Notes: generated by a model from the letters alone, not told the origin. Numbered from the stretch's first letter, positions 23,590 to 31,910 are shown. The stretch: DNA of 64,000 bases from Pseudomonas sp. P818 (GCF_000418555.1 NZ_ATKM01000024.1:62001-126000), one strand, 5' to 3'. Numbers and translations: made by a program.

Positions 23590-23772
23590 ATGACCGCGAC
23601 GCTGAGAAACCTGGAAGGCCAGGACGAAGCCGTGATCCTCCGCGAGATCCAGACCGCCCTGCATGGCCTGAAATTCGGCTCGGTGGAAATCACCGTGCAC
23701 AACGGCCAGGTAGTGCAGATCGAGCGCAAGGAAAAGATTCGCCTGCAACAACCGAACGCCAAGAATCCCTGA
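23590..23772 (+). CDS. oscA: OscA, small sulfur-starvation protein (DUF2292/YezD family)
   Basis: A 60-residue protein. Its family core is ILREIQTALHGLKFGSVEITVHNGQVVQIERKEKIRL (about residues 16-52). In Pseudomonas, OscA is encoded just upstream of the sulfate-binding protein and is known from P. corrugata to be needed for organosulfur use and chromate tolerance under sulfur starvation. The ATG follows an AAGGAG site. First gene of oscA-sbp-cysT-cysW-cysA, with 154 bp before sbp. The biochemical activity is unknown. Confidence 0.87.
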   Translation: MTATLRNLEGQDEAVILREIQTALHGLKFGSVEITVHNGQVVQIERKEKIRLQQPNAKNP

Positions 23773-23926
23773 GCCAAGCAAGCAGCCCGACTGGACCACC
23801 GGAGGGCGTGACCATGAAAAGAGCCCAGCCATGAACACGCACCGCCACCGTTGCTGTCGCCCGCGAATGTGCGACTGACCGCCACGAACCAGAGCCAACA
23901 TAAAAAACCAGTCTAGGAGCTGCACC

Positions 23927-24925
23927 ATGTCCCTTCGTCGTTTCGCCCTGGCCGCGCTGGCCAGCGCCCTGATCGCCGGCCCGGTGGCCGCTGCACAAAC
24001 CCTGCTCAACGTGTCGTACGACCCGACCCGCGAGCTCTATACCGAATTCAACGCCGCCTTCAACAAGCACTGGCAGGCCGAGGGCAACGAGGCGGTGACC
24101 ATCCAGCAATCCCACGGCGGCTCGGGCAAGCAGGCCCGCGCGGTGATCGACGGTCTGCGCGCCGACGTGGTGACCCTGGCCCTGGCCGGCGACATCGACG
24201 AGCTGTACAAGCTCGGCAAGCTGATCCCGGAAAACTGGCAGGAACGCCTGCCGGACGCCAGCACCCCTTACACCTCGACCATCGTGTTCCTGGTGCGCAA
24301 GGGTAACCCCAAGGGCATCAAGGACTGGGACGACCTGGTCAAGCCGGGCGTGGAAGTGATCACCCCCAACCCGAAAACTTCCGGTGGCGCACGCTGGAAC
24401 TTCCTCGCCGCCTGGGCCTATGCCCAGCAGAAGTACGGCAGCGAAGCCGAGGCCAAGGCCTTCACCGAGAAGCTGTACAAGAACGTTCCGGTGCTCGACA
24501 CCGGCGCCCGCGGCTCGACCATCACCTTCGTCAACAACGGCATCGGCGATGTGCTGCTGGCCTGGGAAAACGAAGCCTTCCTGGCCCTCAAGGAAGAAGG
24601 TGGCGACAACTTCGAGATCGTCGCGCCGTCGCTGTCGATCCTCGCCGAGCCGCCGGTCAGCGTGGTCGACCAGAACGTCGACAAGAAAGGCACCCGCAAG
24701 GTCGCCGAGGCCTACCTGAACTACCTGTACAGCGAGGAAGGCCAGCGCATCGCCGCCAAGCATTTCTACCGTCCGCGCAACCAGGCGGTGGCGGCCGAGT
24801 TCGCCCAGCAGTTCCCGCAGCTCAAGCTGGTGACCATCGACGCTGACTTCGGCGGCTGGAAGAGCGCACAGCCGAAGTTCTTCAACGATGGCGGCATCTT
24901 CGACCAGATCTACCAGGCCCATTGA
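23927..24925 (+). CDS. sbp: Sbp, periplasmic sulfate-binding protein
   Basis: A 332-residue precursor with signal peptide MSLRRFALAALASALIAGPV and cleavage near AAA|QTLLNVSYDPTRELY. The segment NVSYDPTRELYTEFN and the oxyanion-binding QQSHGGSGKQARAVIDG are diagnostic of the sulfate-binding family, as is NPKTSGGARWNFLAAWAYA. It delivers sulfate (also thiosulfate, and chromate as a mimic) to CysTWA. An AGGAGC site precedes the ATG. The gene is followed by two hairpins before cysT. Confidence 0.95.
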   Translation: MSLRRFALAALASALIAGPVAAAQTLLNVSYDPTRELYTEFNAAFNKHWQAEGNEAVTIQQSHGGSGKQARAVIDGLRADVVTLALAGDIDELYKLGKLIPENWQERLPDASTPYTSTIVFLVRKGNPKGIKDWDDLVKPGVEVITPNPKTSGGARWNFLAAWAYAQQKYGSEAEAKAFTEKLYKNVPVLDTGARGSTITFVNNGIGDVLLAWENEAFLALKEEGGDNFEIVAPSLSILAEPPVSVVDQNVDKKGTRKVAEAYLNYLYSEEGQRIAAKHFYRPRNQAVAAEFAQQFPQLKLVTIDADFGGWKSAQPKFFNDGGIFDQIYQAH

Positions 24926-24938
24926 TTGCCACGGCGCG

Positions 24939-25003
24939 CACCCGCCCTCGCAGGGCGGGTGTAGCCGCAAGATCGTCGCAGCCAGTGGCGGGTTCCACCC
25001 GCC
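24939..25003. repeat. Two tandem hairpins between sbp and cysT
   Basis: Stem 1 is CACCCGCCCT (24939-24948) with AGGGCGGGTG (24952-24961), a perfect 10-bp stem. Stem 2 is GGCGGGT (24987-24993) with ACCCGCC (24997-25003). They lie directly after the binding-protein stop and before cysT, where they could stabilise the sbp message or reduce read-through. Confidence 0.75.
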
Positions 25004-25019
25004 CTACCAAGGAGCTTGC

Positions 25020-25838
25020 ATGTCCCGCCGCACTTCCCCCGTCATACCCGGCTTCGGGCTGACGCTGGGTTACACCCTGGTGTACCTCAGCCTGTTGGTG
25101 CTGATTCCCCTGGGTGCCATGTTCGTCCACGCTGCCCAGCTCACCTGGGATCAGTTCTGGGCCATCGTTTCCTCACCGCGCGTGCTGGCCGCGCTGAAGC
25201 TGAGCTTCGGCACCGCCTTTCTCGCTGCCATCATCAATGGCGTGATCGGCACGCTGCTGGCCTGGGTGCTGGTGCGCTATACCTTCCCCGGCCGCAAGAT
25301 CATCGAAGCGATGATCGACCTGCCGTTCGCCCTGCCCACGGCCGTTGCCGGTATCGCCCTGACCGCGCTCTACGCGCCGGGTGGCCTGGTCGGCCAGTTC
25401 GCCACCGCCCTGGGCTTCAAGATCGCCTACACCCCGCTGGGCATCACCCTGGCGCTGACCTTCGTCACCCTGCCCTTCGTCGTGCGCACCATCCAACCGG
25501 TGCTGGCCGACATCCCGCGCGAGGTCGAGGAAGCCGCCGCCTGCCTGGGCGCCCGCCCGCTGCAGGTGGCCCGCCACGTGCTGCTGCCGGCGCTGCTGCC
25601 GGCCTGGCTGACCGGCTTCGCCCTGGCCTTCGCCCGCGGCGTCGGCGAGTACGGCTCGGTGATCTTCATCGCCGGCAATATGCCGATGAAGACCGAGATC
25701 CTGCCGCTGCTGATCATGGTGCAGCTGGACCAGTACAACTACGCCGGCGCCACCGCCATCGGCGTGCTGATGCTGGTGGTGTCGTTCATCCTGCTGCTGC
25801 TGATCAACCTGCTGCAGCGCCGCATCAGTCGTTCGTAA
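25020..25838 (+). CDS. cysT: CysT (CysU), sulfate ABC transporter permease
   Basis: A 272-residue permease with about six helices. IPGFGLTLGYTLVYLSLLVLIPL starts the first helix. Family motifs are IDLPFALPTAVAGIALTALYAPGG and the EAA loop VEEAAACLGARPLQVARHVLLPALLPAWLTG, followed by ARGVGEYGSVIFIAGNMP. The ATG at 25020 has an AAGGAG site; an upstream in-frame start would run through the hairpins and is rejected. It forms the channel with CysW. Confidence 0.94.
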   Translation: MSRRTSPVIPGFGLTLGYTLVYLSLLVLIPLGAMFVHAAQLTWDQFWAIVSSPRVLAALKLSFGTAFLAAIINGVIGTLLAWVLVRYTFPGRKIIEAMIDLPFALPTAVAGIALTALYAPGGLVGQFATALGFKIAYTPLGITLALTFVTLPFVVRTIQPVLADIPREVEEAAACLGARPLQVARHVLLPALLPAWLTGFALAFARGVGEYGSVIFIAGNMPMKTEILPLLIMVQLDQYNYAGATAIGVLMLVVSFILLLLINLLQRRISRS

Positions 25839-25848
25839 GGAGCCAGGC

Positions 25849-26721
25849 ATGTCATCTGCAACCCTGACGGCCAGCGCCGCCAACAACGCCGCGCGCCGCG
25901 GCAACGCCCTGGGCCGCCGCCTGCTGATCGTTTCGGCCTGGCTGGTGTTCGCCTTCTTTCTGCTGCTGCCCCTGTTCGTGGTGGCGACCGAGGCACTCAA
26001 ACAGGGCGTCGGCGTGTTCGTCGCCTCCATCCTCGAGCCCGACGCGATCAGCGCGCTGAAGCTGACCCTGCTCGCCGTGGGCATCGCCGTGCCGCTCAAC
26101 CTGGTGTTCGGCGTGGCCGCCGCCTGGTGCGTGAGCAAGTACGAGTTCCGCGGCAAGAGCATCCTGGTGACCCTGATCGACCTGCCGTTCTCGGTGTCGC
26201 CGGTGATCGCCGGTCTGATCTACGTACTGCTGTTCGGCGCCCAGGGCTTCTTCGGCCCCTGGCTGCGCGAGCACGACATCCAGATCATCTTCGCCCTGCC
26301 CGGCATCGTCCTGGCGACCATCTTCGTCACCGTGCCCTTCGTCGCCCGCGAGCTGATCCCGCTGATGCAGGAACAGGGCACGCAGGAGGAAGAGGCTGCG
26401 CGTCTGCTCGGTGCCAACGGCTGGCAAATGTTCTGGCACGTGACCCTGCCCAATATCAAATGGGGCCTGATCTACGGCGTGGTGCTGTGCACCGCGCGGG
26501 CGATGGGCGAGTTTGGCGCGGTATCGGTGGTCTCCGGGCACATCCGCGGCTACACCAACACGCTGCCGCTGCATGTCGAGATTCTCTATAACGAATACAA
26601 TCACGTCGCCGCCTTCAGCGTTGCCAGCCTGCTGCTGCTTCTGGCGCTGTTCATCCTGCTGCTCAAGCAGTGGAGCGAATCCCGTATCAACCGCCGCAAA
26701 GCCAGTGCTGGCGAGGAATAA
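25849..26721 (+). CDS. cysW: CysW, sulfate ABC transporter permease
   Basis: A 290-residue permease with about six helices. Motifs are LIDLPFSVSPVIAGLIYVLLFGAQGFFG, the EAA region QEEEAARLLGANGWQMFWHVTLPNIKWGLIYG and the end ARAMGEFGAVSVVSGHIRGYTNTLPLHVEILYNEYNHVAAF, all typical of CysW. It starts 10 nt after cysT with an AAGGAG site and is followed after 3 nt by cysA. Confidence 0.95.
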   Translation: MSSATLTASAANNAARRGNALGRRLLIVSAWLVFAFFLLLPLFVVATEALKQGVGVFVASILEPDAISALKLTLLAVGIAVPLNLVFGVAAAWCVSKYEFRGKSILVTLIDLPFSVSPVIAGLIYVLLFGAQGFFGPWLREHDIQIIFALPGIVLATIFVTVPFVARELIPLMQEQGTQEEEAARLLGANGWQMFWHVTLPNIKWGLIYGVVLCTARAMGEFGAVSVVSGHIRGYTNTLPLHVEILYNEYNHVAAFSVASLLLLLALFILLLKQWSESRINRRKASAGEE

Positions 26722-26724
26722 GCC

Positions 26725-27723
26725 ATGAGTATCGAAATCCGTAACGTCAGCAAGAACTTCAATGCGTTCAAGGCGCTGAACGACATCAACCTGAACATCC
26801 AGAGCGGCGAACTGGTCGCCCTGCTCGGCCCGTCCGGGTGCGGCAAGACCACCCTGCTGCGCATCATCGCCGGCCTGGAAACCCCGGACAGCGGCACCAT
26901 CGAGTTCCACGGCGAGGACGTCTCCAACCACGACGTGCGTGATCGCAACGTCGGCTTCGTGTTCCAGCACTACGCGTTGTTCCGCCATATGACGGTGTTC
27001 GACAACGTGGCCTTCGGCCTGCGCATGAAGCCCAAGAGCGAGAGGCCGAGCGAGGCGAAGATCGCCGAGAAGGTGCACGAGCTGCTCAACCTGGTGCAGC
27101 TCGACTGGCTTGGCGACCGCTACCCGGAGCAGCTTTCCGGTGGTCAGCGCCAGCGTATCGCCCTGGCTCGTGCTCTGGCCGTGGAGCCACGTGTACTGCT
27201 GCTCGACGAGCCCTTCGGCGCGCTGGACGCCAAGGTGCGCAAGGAGCTGCGCCGCTGGCTGGCGCGCCTGCACGAGGACGTGCACCTGACCAGCGTGTTC
27301 GTCACCCACGATCAGGAAGAAGCCATGGAAGTGGCCGACCGCATCGTGGTGATGAACAAGGGCGTGATCGAACAGATCGGCACGCCGGCCGAGGTCTACG
27401 AATACCCGGCCAGCGACTTCGTCTATCACTTCCTCGGTGACGCCAACCGCCTCTATGTCGGCGGTGGGGATCATCACGTGCTGTTCCGTCCGCACGAGGT
27501 CGACCTATCGCTGCAGCCGGCAGCCGATCACCAGAGCGGCGAGGTGCGCGACATCCGCCTGCTCGGCGCCATCACCCGCATCACCCTCAAGGTCGAGGGC
27601 CAGGACGAACTGATCGAGGCCGAGGTGGCCAAGGATCACGTCAGCCTCGACAACCTCGCCCGCGGCACCACCCTGTACTTCAAGCCCAAGGGTGGCAAGC
27701 CGGTCGCTACACCGGCCAGTTGA
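26725..27723 (+). CDS. cysA: CysA, sulfate/thiosulfate import ATP-binding protein
   Basis: A 332-residue ATPase. Walker A is LLGPSGCGKTTLLR, Q-loop FVFQHYALFRHMTVFDNVAFGL, signature LSGGQRQRIALARAL, Walker B VLLLDEPFGALDAKVRKELRRWL and the switch VFVTHDQEEAMEVAD. The phrase LFRHMTVFDNVAFGLRMKP is characteristic of CysA rather than other ABC ATPases. A C-terminal TOBE-like domain follows from about residue 240. Last gene of the sulfate operon; the repeat block at 27737 probably marks the transcript end. Confidence 0.94.
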   Translation: MSIEIRNVSKNFNAFKALNDINLNIQSGELVALLGPSGCGKTTLLRIIAGLETPDSGTIEFHGEDVSNHDVRDRNVGFVFQHYALFRHMTVFDNVAFGLRMKPKSERPSEAKIAEKVHELLNLVQLDWLGDRYPEQLSGGQRQRIALARALAVEPRVLLLDEPFGALDAKVRKELRRWLARLHEDVHLTSVFVTHDQEEAMEVADRIVVMNKGVIEQIGTPAEVYEYPASDFVYHFLGDANRLYVGGGDHHVLFRPHEVDLSLQPAADHQSGEVRDIRLLGAITRITLKVEGQDELIEAEVAKDHVSLDNLARGTTLYFKPKGGKPVATPAS

Positions 27724-27736
27724 GGCCATGCCTCAC

Positions 27737-27830
27737 GTAGGGTGGGCGTAGGGTGGGCTTTAGCCCACCGAAACAGAGCTCAACCTTTATTTGGTGGGCT
27801 AAAGCGGATCGCCGCCCGGCCCACCCTACG
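27737..27830. repeat. GTAGGGTGGGC repeat block with hairpin
   Basis: A GTAGGGTGGGC unit (27737-27747) is followed by GGTGGGCT-TT-AGCCCACC (27752-27769), and then by a distant inverted copy GGTGGGCTAAAGCGG ... GGCCCACCCTAC ending at about 27830. It sits between the convergent cysA and ArsR genes. Confidence 0.65.
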
Positions 27831-27833
27831 AAG

Positions 27834-28526
27834 CTACGGGGCCGCGATCGCCATGATCGCCCTACGCCCCTGCGGTGAAACCTGCAGCGCACGCGACTCC
27901 TTGCTACGCCGCAGCCAGCCCTCGCCTTCGCACAGGTTCAGCAACGCCGCACCCAGCGCACCACCCAGATGCGGCCTGCGCTCGCTCCAGTCCGGGCAGG
28001 CGCACAAACGCTGGCGGCGCTGACGGCCTACCAGCTGCAGATCGATACCCAGCGCCTGCAGCCCCTGCTCGCCGCTTGCGGTCAACGTCAGCGCACCGCC
28101 CTCCTCGCTCAGCCAGTTGGCGGCGCACATGCGTGCGAACACGCCGACCGCCAACTCGCCGGCCAGATGGTCATAGCAGGTTCGCGCCTCGCGCATGGGC
28201 TGCGGCGTGCCGCGCGAGGCCGGTATAGCGCGAGCCTGCCGTGGCTGTGCAGCCAGTGCGGCACTGGCCAGCGCCTCCACCAGTTGCCCGACCTCCGGCC
28301 CGGCCAGGCGGTAATAGCGATTGCGCCCGTGACGTTGCTGCGCCAGCAGGCCGCCCTCCACCAGCTTGGCCAGGTGCGCACTGGCGGACGATGGTGACAA
28401 CCCCGCGAGCAAGGCCAGCTCACCGGCCGGGCGCGCACTACCATCCATCAGCGCCCAGACCATGCTGGCACGTCCGGCATCGGCGAGCAGCGCGGCAATC
28501 GAACTGAAACCGGGTGCGTATTCCAT
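27834..28526 (-). CDS. ArsR-family winged-helix regulator
   Basis: A 230-residue protein. The N-terminal ArsR-type HTH is seen in MVWALMDGSARPAGELALLAGLSPSSASAHLAKLVEGGLLAQQRHGRNRYYRLAGPEVGQLVEAL (about residues 22-86). A second region of about 120 residues ends with LCACPDWSERRPHLGGALGAALLNLCEGEGWLRRSKESRALQVSPQGRRAI, as in larger ArsR-like regulators. CACPDW gives two close cysteines that might sense metal or thiol state, but that is speculative. It is divergent from a monooxygenase/TSUP gene pair across an 84-bp gap, so it probably controls them. Confidence 0.85.
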   Translation of the reverse strand: MEYAPGFSSIAALLADAGRASMVWALMDGSARPAGELALLAGLSPSSASAHLAKLVEGGLLAQQRHGRNRYYRLAGPEVGQLVEALASAALAAQPRQARAIPASRGTPQPMREARTCYDHLAGELAVGVFARMCAANWLSEEGGALTLTASGEQGLQALGIDLQLVGRQRRQRLCACPDWSERRPHLGGALGAALLNLCEGEGWLRRSKESRALQVSPQGRRAIMAIAAP

Positions 28527-28610
28527 AGTTCACCTCATGACGAAACATGGCGTGCAACAAATGAGGATACTGGCAGGCAACTTCAGCCAGAGCCAGCCAA
28601 GGACAAATCT

Positions 28611-28970
28611 ATGCTCGCCGTAATCTTCGAAGTCGAGGCCAAGCCGGAGCAACAGCAGGGCTATCTCTCCCTCGCCGCAGAACTGCGCCCGCTGCTCGCC
28701 GAACAGCCTGGTTTCATCTCCATCGAGCGCTTCCAGAGCCTGACCCAGCCGGGGAAGATCCTGTCGTTGTCGTTCTGGCAGGACGACGCCTCGGTCCAGG
28801 CCTGGCGCCAGCGCGAGGAACACCGACGCGTACAGACGGCAGGACGCGAGGAGCTCTTCAGTAACTATTGTCTGCGCGTGGCCCAGGTGCTGCGCGACTA
28901 CGGCCTGCACGAGCGCGAACAGGCGCCGGTCGACAGCCGCGAGATCCACGAACAGGGGACAGCGCGATGA
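28611..28970 (+). CDS. Antibiotic biosynthesis monooxygenase (ABM) domain protein
   Basis: A 119-residue protein with a ferredoxin-like ABM fold: MLAVIFEVEAKPEQQQGYLSLAAELRPLLAEQPGFISIERFQSLTQPGKILSLSFWQDDASVQAWRQREEHRRVQTAGREELFSNYCLRV. The QPGFISIERFQSL and LSLSFWQDDASVQAWR elements are typical of the YgiN/ABM superfamily. The substrate is unknown; such proteins may oxidise quinones or degrade haem. Its stop overlaps the TSUP start by 4 nt (ATGA). Confidence 0.83.
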   Translation: MLAVIFEVEAKPEQQQGYLSLAAELRPLLAEQPGFISIERFQSLTQPGKILSLSFWQDDASVQAWRQREEHRRVQTAGREELFSNYCLRVAQVLRDYGLHEREQAPVDSREIHEQGTAR

Positions 28971-29704
28971 CCGACCACCTGCCGCGGATCCTCGTGACCT
29001 TTCTGCTTGCCGGCATGGTCAAGGGCGTGGTCGGCCTTGGTCTACCGACCATCGCCGTCGGCCTGCTCGGCCTGGTGATGGCGCCACTGCAGGCCGCTGC
29101 GCTGCTGATCATCCCGTCGATGGTGACCAACATCTGGCAGCTCTGTGACGGCCGCAGCCCGCTGCCGATGTTGCGCCGCCTGTGGCCGATGCTGCTGGGC
29201 ATCCTCTGCGGCACGCTGCTGGTCGCCGCTCTGCTGCAGAGCCTCGACCTGCCCGGCGCCACCCGCTGGCTTGGCGTGGCGCTGGTGGTTTACGCACTGC
29301 TCGGCCTGGCCAGGGTGCACTTTCGTGTCGAACGCGCCTGGGAAGGCTGGCTGAGCCCGGTGATCGGCGCGATTACCGGTGCGATCACCGCGGTGACCGG
29401 CGTTTTCGTGATTCCCGCGGTACCCTATCTGCAGGCCATCGGCCTGGAGAAGGACGACCTGGTTCAGGCTCTGGGATTGTCCTTCAGCGTATCCACCCTG
29501 GCCCTGGCGGCAGCGCTCGGTCATAGCGGTGAACTGCTACAACCGGCGGTGTTGGGCCTGTCGTCGCTTGCTCTGCTACCGGCACTGCTGGGCATGGCCG
29601 CCGGTCAGTGGCTACGCAAGCGCATCAGCGCGGAGCGCTTCAAACGCTGGTTCTTCATCGGTCTGTTGCTGCTCGGCGCCGAGCTGGTATTGCGCGGCCT
29701 CTGA
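28967..29704 (+). CDS. TSUP-family membrane transporter (TauE/SafE, sulfite-exporter type)
   Basis: A 245-residue protein with about eight helices. The N-terminal repeat LVTFLLAGMVKGVVGLGLPTIAVGLLGLVMAPLQAAALLIIPSMVTNIWQL and the second-half repeat GAITGAITAVTGVFVIPAVPYLQAIGLEKDDLVQALGLSFSVSTLALAAAL are the paired TSUP signatures. The family exports sulfite, sulfoacetate or related anions. Start at 28967 from the ATGA overlap with the monooxygenase gene. With the sulfate operon next door, a role in sulfur-compound export is plausible but not shown. Confidence 0.87.
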   Translation: MTDHLPRILVTFLLAGMVKGVVGLGLPTIAVGLLGLVMAPLQAAALLIIPSMVTNIWQLCDGRSPLPMLRRLWPMLLGILCGTLLVAALLQSLDLPGATRWLGVALVVYALLGLARVHFRVERAWEGWLSPVIGAITGAITAVTGVFVIPAVPYLQAIGLEKDDLVQALGLSFSVSTLALAAALGHSGELLQPAVLGLSSLALLPALLGMAAGQWLRKRISAERFKRWFFIGLLLLGAELVLRGL

Positions 29705-29714
29705 GCCGACCTCA

Positions 29715-30116
29715 TCAAATCACGGCAGCCTGCGAGTGCTTGAGGCCGAACCATTGCAGTTCGGCCAGCAGCGCTACCGCCAAAGCCTGAGCGATGACGA
29801 AGGCATGGCCGAACAGGTTCGGCGACACCCAACCCACCACCAGCAACAGCAGGCTGTCGATCACCCAAATGGCGTTGACCGCTATCACCGCCCAGATCGC
29901 CTGGCGACTGATTTCGGCGCGGTTGGCCAGCCATACCAGCAGAGCGGCGAAGGGCAGCAGGGCACTGCCGGCGACCAGCAACAGCAGGCGCGGCAGTTCG
30001 AGGAAGGCACCCAGCCAGCCTGCCGCCAGTACCAGCAGCAGGCCGGTGAAACCGCTGAGCAGGCCATCGATCAGCAGAGCGTTGCGTAGCATCGGGGAAG
30101 GTTGCAGTGCATTCAT
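29715..30116 (-). CDS. Small four-helix membrane protein of unknown function
   Basis: A 133-residue protein with four hydrophobic segments: NALLIDGLLSGFTGLLLVLAAGWLGAFL, LLLLVAGSALLPFAALLVWLA, AIWAVIAVNAIWVIDSLLLLVVGWV and GHAFVIAQALAVALLAELQWFGL. The start at 30116 (MNALQPSPMLRNALL) has a GGAG-like site; an upstream in-frame ATG at 30212 runs through the operator region. I do not recognise a catalytic motif. Divergent from the XRE/MmyB regulator, which probably controls it. Confidence 0.75.
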   Translation of the reverse strand: MNALQPSPMLRNALLIDGLLSGFTGLLLVLAAGWLGAFLELPRLLLLVAGSALLPFAALLVWLANRAEISRQAIWAVIAVNAIWVIDSLLLLVVGWVSPNLFGHAFVIAQALAVALLAELQWFGLKHSQAAVI

Positions 30117-30186
30117 GACGAATCCTCCATAAGGGCGCCGGGGTGACGCCTGGCCTACAGATTTCGCCGAAACCGGCAGCGCGTCG

Positions 30187-30203
30187 ATTACCTGCCAGGT
30201 AAT
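30187..30203. promoter_or_regulatory. 17-bp palindrome between membrane protein and XRE regulator
   Basis: ATTACCTGCCAGGTAAT has perfect 8-bp arms (ATTACCTG/CAGGTAAT) around a single central base. It lies 36 bp before the XRE regulator start and 71 bp before the divergent membrane-protein start. It is the obvious operator candidate for that regulator. Confidence 0.65.
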
Positions 30204-30238
30204 GGCTGACATGACCTGGCTGGACTATCGTGCAGGCC

Positions 30239-31027
30239 ATGAATAGCCAATCCCAAACCGCCGGCGCCCTGTTACGCCAATGGCGCCAGCGACGCCGCCT
30301 GAGCCAGCTCGACCTCGCCTGCGAGGCCGAGATTTCCACGCGTCATCTAAGCTTCGTCGAAACCGGACGCGCCCAGCCCAGCCGCGACATGTTGCTGCAC
30401 CTGGCGGAACAGCTGGACATGCCCCTGCGCGAACGCAACCGTCTGCTCGCTGCCGCCGGCTTCGCCCCGCTGTACAGCCAGCATGACCTGGCCGACCCGG
30501 CCCTGGCACCGGCGCGCCAGGCCATCGAACAGCTGCTCAAGGCCCATGAGCCCTATCCGGCCCTGGCCATCGACCGCCAGTGGAACCTGCTGGCCGCCAA
30601 CGCGGCAGCCACCGCCTTTCTCGCCGGCATGCCGGATTTCCTGCTCGGCCCGCCGCTCAACGTGATGCGCCTGTCGCTGCACCCCGAAGGCCTGGCTCCA
30701 CGCATCGCCAACCTGGCGCTGTGGCGCGCGCATCTGCTGATGCGCCTGCAGCGCGATGCGGAGATCAGCGGCGACGAAACCCTGTTCGACCTGCTCGACG
30801 AGCTGCGCGGCTACCCGGCGCCGGCAGAAGTTCCGGCGCCACCGAGCGACGCCGTGCTGGTACCGCTGCAGCTGCACAGCGAGCACGGCGTGCTCAGCCT
30901 GATCAGCACGATCACGGTGTTCGGCACGCCGAATGACGTGACCCTGGCCGAACTGGCGTTGGAGACCTTCTTCCCCGCCGACGCCTTCACCGCCGAGTAC
31001 CTGCGCAATCTGATGAAAAGCCCCTGA
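30239..31027 (+). CDS. XRE-family regulator with MmyB-like ligand-binding domain
   Basis: A 262-residue regulator. The N-terminal XRE HTH reads LLRQWRQRRRLSQLDLACEAEISTRHLSFVETGRAQPSRDMLLHLAEQLDMPLRERNRLLAAAGFAP (about residues 11-77). The C-terminal MmyB-like domain (about 100-255) has WNLLAANAAATAFLA and LSLHPEGLAPRIANL, typical of PF17765-type proteins that bind a small hydrophobic ligand. The start at 30239 (MNSQSQTAGALLRQ) is preferred; an ATG at 30230 is also possible. Divergent from the four-helix membrane protein. Confidence 0.88.
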   Translation: MNSQSQTAGALLRQWRQRRRLSQLDLACEAEISTRHLSFVETGRAQPSRDMLLHLAEQLDMPLRERNRLLAAAGFAPLYSQHDLADPALAPARQAIEQLLKAHEPYPALAIDRQWNLLAANAAATAFLAGMPDFLLGPPLNVMRLSLHPEGLAPRIANLALWRAHLLMRLQRDAEISGDETLFDLLDELRGYPAPAEVPAPPSDAVLVPLQLHSEHGVLSLISTITVFGTPNDVTLAELALETFFPADAFTAEYLRNLMKSP

Positions 31028-31157
31028 ACGGTAGCGATTTCCGACGAAATCACTCTTTCGGGTCATGCTCCGCTACGCTTGGCGCAGTAGTCTTGACCGT
31101 GCGTCGTTGACGCTGCCAATGCATACCTGCTCAAAACAATAACAAGGAGCACCCCGG

Positions 31158-31904
31158 ATGCGCTGTAAAGCACTGTTGCGTCATGCTTTTCTCTGGTCGC
31201 TCGGACTCTTCGTCGGGCTCTCTCCCGTGGCCTTCGCCGAAGCCGTCAGCCCGCAGGAACAGATTCAGATACACGCCAGCCGCGCCACCAGCAGCCTGAT
31301 GCTGTTACGTGGCGAAGGTTTCCAGAAGACTCATCAGCAGCGCCTGGAGGCTGACCTGGCCGCTCTGGCCAGCGCCATGCAGAGCCTGCCTCAGGGCAGC
31401 TCCGAACTGGCAAGCGCCCATCAGGCGCTCGTTACCCAATTGCGCAACGGCGTTTCCTATGGCCCCGGTGACGAGAACGTGCCCTGGCGCTTCCCCGAAG
31501 ACCTCAGCCGAGCCCTGCGCGACTTTCTCAGCGCGGCCCGCGCACTGCCTGGCGCCGAGGGGCAAAGCGAGCTGGCGGCCAAGGTCGAGTACCTCAGCGT
31601 GCAGTACCTCAGCCGCTCCTATCTGGGTACCTTCGAGATCGCCCGTGAGCAACCCGGCACCTACCTTGGCCAGGACGAACGTCTGCTGCTACCTGCCATC
31701 GACAGCGAGCTGCACGCGCTCAAGGAACAATCCGACCCGCAGGTGAGCAAGTTGCAGACGCGCTGGAGCTACCTGCGCGCCGCGCTGGCCGACATGAACA
31801 GCCAGAGCAACACGCTGCAGAGTGTCTCCGGCCGTCCCTTCGCGCCCATCACCGTGGATCGCCATGCCCGCTCGATAACGACCCAGTGGATGGCGATGTA
31901 CTAG
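31158..31904 (+). CDS. Exported helical protein of unknown function
   Basis: A 248-residue protein with a signal peptide (about residues 1-27, ending SPVAFAEA). The mature part is largely helical and polar: AVSPQEQIQIHASRATSSLMLLRGEGFQKTHQQRLEADLAALASAMQSLPQ. I do not recognise the family or any catalytic motif. AAGGAG precedes the ATG. It is transcribed alone and ends at a large REP hairpin that also ends the convergent DUF962 gene. It probably acts in the periplasm. Confidence 0.75.
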   Translation: MRCKALLRHAFLWSLGLFVGLSPVAFAEAVSPQEQIQIHASRATSSLMLLRGEGFQKTHQQRLEADLAALASAMQSLPQGSSELASAHQALVTQLRNGVSYGPGDENVPWRFPEDLSRALRDFLSAARALPGAEGQSELAAKVEYLSVQYLSRSYLGTFEIAREQPGTYLGQDERLLLPAIDSELHALKEQSDPQVSKLQTRWSYLRAALADMNSQSNTLQSVSGRPFAPITVDRHARSITTQWMAMY

Positions 31905-31910
31905 AAAGGC

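Noticed and set aside
25852..27495. 547-codon open frame on the minus strand opposite cysW and cysA
   Set aside because: Fully antisense to two conserved ABC genes, with no recognised motif.
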